This document shows positions 58,941 through 64,000 of a DNA stretch of 64,000 nucleotides, piece by piece (within the stretch, counting starts at the first letter, position 1; every line of letters starts with the position of its first letter). The stretch is from NCBI RefSeq assembly GCF_017874615.1, contig NZ_JAGIKV010000006.1, forward strand, positions 248,001-312,000, given 5' to 3'. A program made the position numbers and the translations under genes. The notes beneath the pieces are model-generated. The model was not told where the DNA came from, searched no databases, and saw only the letters and a program-made list of their open reading frames with translations. The DNA is from Paenibacillus xylanexedens. GTDB lineage: Bacteria; Bacillota; Bacilli; Paenibacillales; Paenibacillaceae.

Positions 58941-60146
58941 CTAGATTGCATCAATCAACGCGGTTCCATCCAATGGAATTTTTTTTGCTATAATAATGGA
59001 ATGACATACCTGTAGAGCATCATTTATCTCTTCTTCACTAAGTTCATATTCATTGTTATTTACTTGTTCCTGTACCCGTTGTAAATGATGAAATAAGGGG
59101 GCAACCGTTTGGGTATATGATATTGAATCTGGATTATAATTCCGTGAGATGAGTGCGGTTACTATTAGTTCTGATAACAACTTTTTACGAATCGTTAACC
59201 GTTTATTTTTCCTTTCTTGTGTATTTGTAAGCATTAGTAAATCAGAAGGCTGACTTAGCGAGTAAGGTACAATACGTTTCGTTATTTTACTCATAAGACT
59301 AACTAACACATGTTTAGAACCCAACTCTATAACTTCAGTGACTCCCTGCTTAATCAAATAGTTCATCGACTCTAACCATCTTACAGGCATCGTCATCTGC
59401 ATGTTTAAGTAATCCGTGACAGATCGATCAGACTCATAGGGTGCTGCTGTAACATTTGAAATAATCGGGTATTTTGCATGGGCATATTGATATTGATCCA
59501 ATTCAACTTTGAATTGTTCTGCTGCGGTTTGCATCATGGGAGAATGATAGGGACCACTTACATTGATATAAGAATGTTTCGTTCTCAGGGCTTCTGTCCT
59601 TTTAATAATTTCTTGTATAGAGTGCCGATGTCCCGAAATGACAAACTGCTGGTCAGCGTTCACACAAGCCACACAAGCAGGGCGCTCGATCGTGGAAACT
59701 TGTTCACATATGTTTTGAAGTGTATCTAAATGAATACCTGAAATGGCGGCCATGGTACCTTTCTGATCCGGGTCTGCATTGTGCATAATGATACCTCGTT
59801 GTCTTACCAGTTTAATGGCATCATGAAATGAGAGAACACCTGCGCATACCAGAGCCGAATATTCTCCCAAACTATGCCCAGCCAAATAAGCGGGTTCCAT
59901 CCCTATTTCTTGCATATACACCTGATACGCTATGACACTAACAGTCAAAAGTGCAGGCTGAGCATTCATCGTCATTGTCAAATCAGCCATGCTACCTTCA
60001 AAACATAACTTTCTCAAATCGAAAGAAATGGCATCACTGGCTTCTTCAAATAACTTTTTGGCTACATCGAAGTTATTCCAAAAGTCTCTACCCATGCCAA
60101 CCATCTGGGAACCTTGTCCAGGAAACAACAGAGCTACATTACTCAT
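58941..60146 (-). CDS. Malonyl-CoA:ACP transacylase, trans-acting (ItuD/FenF-like)
   Basis: A 401-residue FabD-fold acyltransferase. LLFPGQGSQMVGMGRD opens the domain, GHSLGEYSAL holds the catalytic Ser (about residue 92), RQRGIIMH holds the Arg that binds the malonyl carboxylate, and SGPYHSPMM holds the catalytic His. The last 100 residues form an extra helical tail beyond the usual 310-residue FabD; ItuD/FenF proteins are similarly long. It should load malonyl on the KS-linked ACP of the hybrid synthetase, which lacks its own AT. Start ATG 60146 has GGAGGAT 5 bases before it. It is upstream of the synthetases but separated from them by a terminator. Confidence 0.93.
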   Translation of the reverse strand: MSNVALLFPGQGSQMVGMGRDFWNNFDVAKKLFEEASDAISFDLRKLCFEGSMADLTMTMNAQPALLTVSVIAYQVYMQEIGMEPAYLAGHSLGEYSALVCAGVLSFHDAIKLVRQRGIIMHNADPDQKGTMAAISGIHLDTLQNICEQVSTIERPACVACVNADQQFVISGHRHSIQEIIKRTEALRTKHSYINVSGPYHSPMMQTAAEQFKVELDQYQYAHAKYPIISNVTAAPYESDRSVTDYLNMQMTMPVRWLESMNYLIKQGVTEVIELGSKHVLVSLMSKITKRIVPYSLSQPSDLLMLTNTQERKNKRLTIRKKLLSELIVTALISRNYNPDSISYTQTVAPLFHHLQRVQEQVNNNEYELSEEEINDALQVCHSIIIAKKIPLDGTALIDAI

Positions 60147-60202
60147 CCAGCATCCTCCATGTATTCAACATTACATTTCATCTACTACACTAATTCAGCT
60201 AC

Positions 60203-60231
60203 TTATAAACCAATAAATTCCTTGTTTTCAA
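60203..60231 (-). promoter_or_regulatory. Candidate promoter of the transacylase gene
   Basis: On the minus strand TTGAAA (60231-60226), a 17-base spacer and TTATAA (60208-60203), about 57 bases upstream of the ATG. Confidence 0.45.
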
Positions 60232-60297
60232 AATTTATAATAAGCCTTCATTAGGAGTTATGCAATAATAAAGTCAAAAGGAGGGTCATCTATTTCT

Positions 60298-60396
60298 ATG
60301 AATGGGAAGAAATTCGTGATCATTTTTGGACTCCTTTTTGGACTCTGTGTCGGGGCATTTAGTGTAGTTCTACACTGGATCTTGTCTGTAGTCTGA
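60298..60396 (+). CDS. Possible 32-residue membrane peptide
   Basis: ATG at 60298 opens a 32-codon frame whose product has a short basic start (MNGKK) followed by about 25 hydrophobic residues, enough for one membrane helix. AAAGGAGGG lies 12 bases upstream, somewhat far. It is divergent from the transacylase gene, and its end overlaps the 3' end of the small gene at 60359-60598 on the other strand. No homologue is known to me. It could be a chance frame, although the strong ribosome-site match argues against that. Confidence 0.4.
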   Translation: MNGKKFVIIFGLLFGLCVGAFSVVLHWILSVV

Positions 60397-60598
60397 GTAA
60401 TAATGCAAATAGACACCTCCATTGAGGAGATGCCTGTTCCATTCTGATCTGATCTGAAGATGGCACGGTTGAATAATCGTCCTGTAATACAATTACATAC
60501 ATCCCCTTACCTGGAATCCTAACTTGGCATACAGAATTTTCTTTGTTCATGGTGATCAGCTGCTCCATTAAGTCTGATGCCGTTATAACTTCTTTCAT
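60359..60598 (-). CDS. Small uncharacterised protein
   Basis: A 79-residue protein. The first 45 residues (MKEVITASDLMEQLITMNKENSV, then IPGKGMYVIVLQDD) look like a compact alpha/beta unit with regular composition. The last 25 residues run through a DNA hairpin at 60409-60431 and look less protein-like. GAGGGG lies 6 bases before the ATG at 60598, so translation is likely. It starts 18 bases downstream of the YVTN gene on the same strand and is probably its operon partner. Function unknown. Confidence 0.6.
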   Translation of the reverse strand: MKEVITASDLMEQLITMNKENSVCQVRIPGKGMYVIVLQDDYSTVPSSDQIRMEQASPQWRCLFALLLRLQTRSSVELH

Positions 60599-60616
60599 CC
60601 GAATCCCCTCACCTTT

Positions 60617-61855
60617 CTACGGATTTACCGGAATGACATCAATTACCGTATTCGTTTCGCCATCGATCACAGAAACCGTATTATCATCTTGATTGCTTAT
60701 ATAAACTCGATTGGTTAACGGATTGGCGCCCGCTCCGTTTGGATTAATCCCGACCGGAACAGTAGCAATCACCGTATTCGTTAATCCACTAATTACTGAA
60801 ACATTATCCGTATCTCGATTAGGCACGTAAATGGCGTTTGTGGAGGTATTAACCGCTACTGCAGCTGGCGTAACGCCGACTGGAATGGTATCAATTACGG
60901 TATTCGTCAATCCATCAATAACGGAAACCGTATTACTGGTAAAATTCGATACATAAATACGGTTGGTGGCTGGATTGACACCTACACGGAATGGATTGAC
61001 CTGAACGGGTATCGTAGCAATCACCGTATTGGTTACTCCATCGATTACAGACACTGTATCAGAATTAAAATTAACTGCATATATCCGATTGGTTAAGGAA
61101 TTGACGCCTATACCCGTTAAAAAATTGAGTCCAGGAATAGTGATCGCATCAATCACCGTGTTGGTTAAGCCATCAATAACGGTTACATCTTCAGTTGTGT
61201 CCAATGAATTAAAATTTGCCGTATAAATAGCATTGGTCGCTATATCTACCCCTACGTCACTTGGCTCACTCCCAACCGGAACAGAAGCAATCACTGCGTT
61301 GGTTAAACTATTAATGACGGAAATGGTATTGCTGCCTCTGTTTGCGACATAAACACGACTCGTTAATGGATTGACATCAATCCCTGCAGGATTCGTCCCC
61401 ACAGGAATGGTAGCAATCACCGTATTCGTAGCGCCATTAATGACGGAAACATCGTTACTATTAAAATTGGCTACATATATGCGGTTGACTGACGTATTAT
61501 CCCCCTCTATTTCAAGTTCGGAAGAAACTATTCGATGTGCCGCAACAAGCTGGCCGGTTTCATTTTTGCCCCATACGGAAATCTCCGTCTGCTCTATAGC
61601 TGCACCTTCAACTGTAAAGACAAACTCAAACGCATCAAGATTGGCAAAATAAGTTCTTGTCACTACCTGATCCGGATCAATTGAAATCTGCTCGCTGACA
61701 TATAAAGTCCTCGTAGTGGTCAAATTATACCCTTGTATCAAAACAACGGATCCATCCAGAGAATTTCTGTTATCAATTTTAACTGTAACTTGTTGTGTTG
61801 GCCTTACATCACTGACAGCATTATTCTCGATAGGTCCGGTTGACAGAATGGCCAT
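60617..61855 (-). CDS. YVTN-type seven-repeat beta-propeller protein
   Basis: A 412-residue protein. An N-terminal beta-rich domain (about 1-120; includes TVKIDNRNSLDGSVVLIQGYNLTTTRTLYVSEQI) is followed by seven repeats of about 42 residues with the pattern NRIYVANFNSNTVSVIDG, TNTVIATIPVG, NPxGVGVNP. Seven units match a closed seven-bladed propeller. There is no signal peptide, so a cytosolic, spore-associated or non-classical location is possible; similar N-terminal domains occur in Firmicutes spore/exosporium-linked proteins, but that is inference. The start is ATG 61855, 8 bases after GGAGAG. The repeats are also visible in the DNA. Confidence 0.85.
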   Translation of the reverse strand: MAILSTGPIENNAVSDVRPTQQVTVKIDNRNSLDGSVVLIQGYNLTTTRTLYVSEQISIDPDQVVTRTYFANLDAFEFVFTVEGAAIEQTEISVWGKNETGQLVAAHRIVSSELEIEGDNTSVNRIYVANFNSNDVSVINGATNTVIATIPVGTNPAGIDVNPLTSRVYVANRGSNTISVINSLTNAVIASVPVGSEPSDVGVDIATNAIYTANFNSLDTTEDVTVIDGLTNTVIDAITIPGLNFLTGIGVNSLTNRIYAVNFNSDTVSVIDGVTNTVIATIPVQVNPFRVGVNPATNRIYVSNFTSNTVSVIDGLTNTVIDTIPVGVTPAAVAVNTSTNAIYVPNRDTDNVSVISGLTNTVIATVPVGINPNGAGANPLTNRVYISNQDDNTVSVIDGETNTVIDVIPVNP

Positions 61856-61936
61856 TTCGATTCTCTCCTTCATTTAGATGTTATGGTTTGATTACAACCC
61901 TTTTGTGAAAATATAAATTGATCTGTTTAAACCAAA

Positions 61937-61970
61937 AAAAGACCCTGCAATAATATATGCAGGGTCTAAA
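61937..61970 (-). terminator. Terminator after the Cof-type HAD gene
   Basis: AGACCCTGCA, an 8-base loop and TGCAGGGTCT, followed by TTTTTTT on the minus strand. Confidence 0.92.
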
Positions 61971-62032
61971 ATAAGGTTTGGGACAAAGGGTGTACGTATT
62001 ACCCGTTTTTATCTCTCACCTTGTCTTCTGTA

Positions 62033-62890
62033 TCAAGTGATCAATCCATACTTCACAAAACTATGATACAATCCATCTTCCTCGACTGTTCCAGTAATAT
62101 CATCTGCAATGGCTTTCAGACCTGGCTTTGCATTACCCATGGCAATTCCGATGTTACAAAATTCCAACATCTCTGCATCATTCATGCCATCACCGATGGC
62201 AAATGTATCTTCTTGGGACATGCCCAGATGCTTCAGCAGATCGGCGATCGCAATGGCTTTGTGAATGCCAGGGATCATCAGTTCACCACTTCCTTCACCA
62301 AAGATTGGCACGGTGCACTGAATGACTTCGAATTTCCCTTCAAACTCTTGCTTGATCCGCTCAAACGGGATGGCTGAGCTCTCCAAGAAACATACTTTGT
62401 TCACATCATCCTTGTACAGGTCAGCCTCACCATACGTTAATCCGGCAATAAACGGGTGCGGTTTCAGCTCCTTCTTCTCTCTGGCTACAGGGTCATTCTC
62501 CACATCACCATAGATACGGCGTTCCAGGTGAGGTTGAAGATTGCTACTCGCATACAATGCCGAATTGGATTCAAGGTAGAAGTCAATGCCATTTTCATTG
62601 AAGAAATCGACCATATGTCGAACATCTTCCGCTGTCACCCTTTTGTGATATAACACGTCCTTACCCAACTCCACATAACCCCCACCTGCACCAATCAGAC
62701 CATCGAATCCGACATCCCAGATGGAATCATAAATTTCTGCTTTGGATCGGCCTGTACATAAATAGAGCAGATGTCCGTTCTCTCTAGCCTGTTTACAAGC
62801 CTTCTGTGCTGACAACGGAATGTTTCCGTCATCATCTACCAATGTCCCATCAATATCAATAAAAACAATTTTCCGCTTCGTTTCGTTCAT
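62033..62890 (-). CDS. Cof-type HAD-IIB family phosphatase
   Basis: A 285-residue HAD phosphatase with motif I FIDIDGTLVDDDG, motif II TGRS, the conserved Lys of the KV segment and motif IV IGDGMNDAEML, with a large C2-type cap between motifs II and III. The family dephosphorylates sugar phosphates, pyridoxal phosphate or FMN-like substrates, and the specific one cannot be read here. The start is ATG 62890, 7 bases after GGGGGC; six in-frame codons upstream are outside the ribosome site. It is a single gene with its own terminator. Confidence 0.9.
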   Translation of the reverse strand: MNETKRKIVFIDIDGTLVDDDGNIPLSAQKACKQARENGHLLYLCTGRSKAEIYDSIWDVGFDGLIGAGGGYVELGKDVLYHKRVTAEDVRHMVDFFNENGIDFYLESNSALYASSNLQPHLERRIYGDVENDPVAREKKELKPHPFIAGLTYGEADLYKDDVNKVCFLESSAIPFERIKQEFEGKFEVIQCTVPIFGEGSGELMIPGIHKAIAIADLLKHLGMSQEDTFAIGDGMNDAEMLEFCNIGIAMGNAKPGLKAIADDITGTVEEDGLYHSFVKYGLIT

Positions 62891-63006
62891 CTGCCTAGCC
62901 CCCATCATGTATCTCGTATATGTCTATGTTGTTGTATACAAGAGTTATAGTATCATCAATCAATTTTTCCAAAATGTGGTCAGAATTTCGGTTCCGTTTC
63001 CAATGG

Positions 63007-63537
63007 TCACTTACATCCTGACTTGTCCATATGTACGGTTTGCCAGTCATCATTCTGCTCAGCAATAAACGTAAACCCTTGACGTTTCCAGAAATCTACG
63101 GCTCCTGGCAAGAAGCGATGTGTATGCAAATACAGCGTCGTATAGTGCATATCCTTTACCACGTTCTCCAGTTCGTTCATTAGCATCGAACCAATGCCAA
63201 ACCTACGATACGCGGGATCTACATAACATTTTACTATTTCGGCTGCAGACTGAGCTTCATATCGTCCTTCCACGGCTTCAATTCGTCCATCATATGGTAA
63301 TATCCCAATAGAACCGACGATGCCCGCATCCTCCATCATTGCAACAAGAAAGATCGAACCATCGGAGTGCAGATAATGTTCTCTGAACTGCTCGAAGTCT
63401 ACAGGCAATTTCGTATGATCCATCATCGGAAACACTTCTCTACGTACACGCATGGCAAAATCAATAGCATCATGAATCTGGTGCGCCTGAACTGGTGTGA
63501 CTGTCGGTATACTCTGAAGTTGTGTCAATAAATCCAC
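63007..63537 (-). CDS. GNAT family N-acetyltransferase
   Basis: A 176-residue acetyl-CoA-dependent acyltransferase. The acetyl-CoA loop is VKCYVDPAYRRFGIGSMLMNELE (RxxGxG form), and the C-terminal beta strand and LPGAVDFWKRQGFTFI segment are typical. The start is GTG 63537 with GAGGAT about 7 bases before it. The substrate is unknown. It is divergent from the protease gene at 63749. Confidence 0.88.
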   Translation of the reverse strand: MDLLTQLQSIPTVTPVQAHQIHDAIDFAMRVRREVFPMMDHTKLPVDFEQFREHYLHSDGSIFLVAMMEDAGIVGSIGILPYDGRIEAVEGRYEAQSAAEIVKCYVDPAYRRFGIGSMLMNELENVVKDMHYTTLYLHTHRFLPGAVDFWKRQGFTFIAEQNDDWQTVHMDKSGCK

Positions 63538-63748
63538 ATTCCTTATCCTCTGTATTAGGAGCTACTTCTTGGCCCTTCCTTAAATCTTGTTCATGCCAGA
63601 TCGGCTCTCTTCATCTCATCTTACCGAACTTATCCCTTCCTATCAACCTATCTACACTACTAACCAAATTGAAAGAGTGCCCGCGCAGTCTGACAGAGTT
63701 CGCATACGATAAGGCGTGTCACAATCCATATTGGAGGGAGAAACGCTC

Positions 63749-64000
63749 ATGTGGTTATGGTTAGGTGTTTTTGCTTTCATTTTGCTAGTAATCGGGTTCG
63801 TGTACCGTTATCTGGACCAACGTGCCGAGAGCAAGTTTCACCCTCACGCTCCCAAGCAGCTCTTAGTCAAATTCAAGGAAGGTACAACCGAGGATGAGAT
63901 GCACACCCTTCACAAAAAAGGGAGATGTAAAGTTGCTGAGACCTATGCAGATTTAGGATGGTACCGCATGGAATCCCGCAAAAAAATGCACCGGATGCTA
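63749..64000 (+). CDS. Subtilisin-like (S8) protease, N-terminal part
   Basis: The first 84 codons of a gene running off the right edge. A membrane anchor or signal (WLWLGVFAFILLVIGFVY) is followed by a segment KQLLVKFKEGTTEDEMHTLHKKG resembling the N-terminal prodomain (fervidolysin/I9 type) of S8 proteases. ATG 63749 is preceded by GGAGGGAG. The catalytic domain is not in the window, so the family call rests on the prodomain pattern. Confidence 0.6.
   Translation, partial: MWLWLGVFAFILLVIGFVYRYLDQRAESKFHPHAPKQLLVKFKEGTTEDEMHTLHKKGRCKVAETYADLGWYRMESRKKMHRML

Noticed and set aside
60620..61492. Regularly spaced repeats resembling a CRISPR or tandem satellite
   Set aside because: The period is about 126 bases and it is fully coding: it is the seven YVTN propeller repeats.

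Overview
The window looks like chromosomal DNA of a Paenibacillus-type Gram-positive spore former. The evidence is the mutS-mutL-miaA-hfq order, a CotE spore-coat gene beside an amidoligase-like gene, purine-rich Shine-Dalgarno sites (often GGAGG) before nearly every gene, a tyrosine T-box leader, and many rho-independent terminators. I saw no rRNA, tRNA, CRISPR array, transposase or prophage. Genus assignment is inference from gene order and protein style.

Left part (1-30341), mostly core and housekeeping. On the minus strand it runs: truncated class A penicillin-binding protein, hfq, miaA, an RsmJ-like methyltransferase, mutL, mutS, the amidoligase-like gene, cotE, an ArAE-type membrane protein, a NitT/TauT-type ABC importer (permease, ATPase, lipoprotein) and an M32 carboxypeptidase. 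A plus-strand group follows: beta-carbonic anhydrase, PadR regulator, Gly-rich secreted or membrane protein and YxcD-like protein. Then come tyrS with its T-box, a DMP19-like protein, SelO, an NCS2 permease, an NRDE protein, a Dabb protein, a TetR regulator divergent from an Old Yellow Enzyme gene, an AraC regulator coupled to an EamA transporter, and an RluF-like pseudouridine synthase.

Middle part (31523-36121): a four-gene plus-strand operon encoding an MFS transporter, a class III aminotransferase, a zinc medium-chain dehydrogenase and a HAD phosphatase. Aminotransferase, phosphatase and dehydrogenase together are the enzyme set known for azasugar (iminosugar) biosynthesis in Bacillus (GabT1/YktC1/GutB1). 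Here a HAD enzyme stands in for the inositol-monophosphatase-type YktC1. The product assignment is inference.

Right part (36922-60146): a large minus-strand lipopeptide locus laid out like the start of an iturin/mycosubtilin operon. It has a free malonyl-CoA transacylase (ItuD/FenF-like), a 3962-residue PKS-NRPS hybrid (acyl ligase, ACP, KS, ACP, aminotransferase, C, PCP, C, A, PCP, C) and a 3273-residue NRPS (partial C, A, PCP, E, C, A, PCP, E, C). The iturin logic of a beta-amino fatty acid followed by one L and two D residues is kept. The binding-pocket residues I extracted, however, read as Glu for residue 1, unassigned for residue 2 and Thr for residue 3, not the Asn-Tyr-Asn of iturins. 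The assembly line ends in a condensation domain with no thioesterase and no later modules, and the DNA just beyond it carries a long imperfect inverted repeat and a terminator. It is either a new short or split lipopeptide pathway or a truncated iturin-type operon.

Flanking the locus are a small unknown protein, a possible 32-residue membrane peptide, a seven-repeat YVTN beta-propeller protein, a Cof-type HAD phosphatase, a GNAT acetyltransferase and the start of a membrane-anchored subtilisin-like protease.
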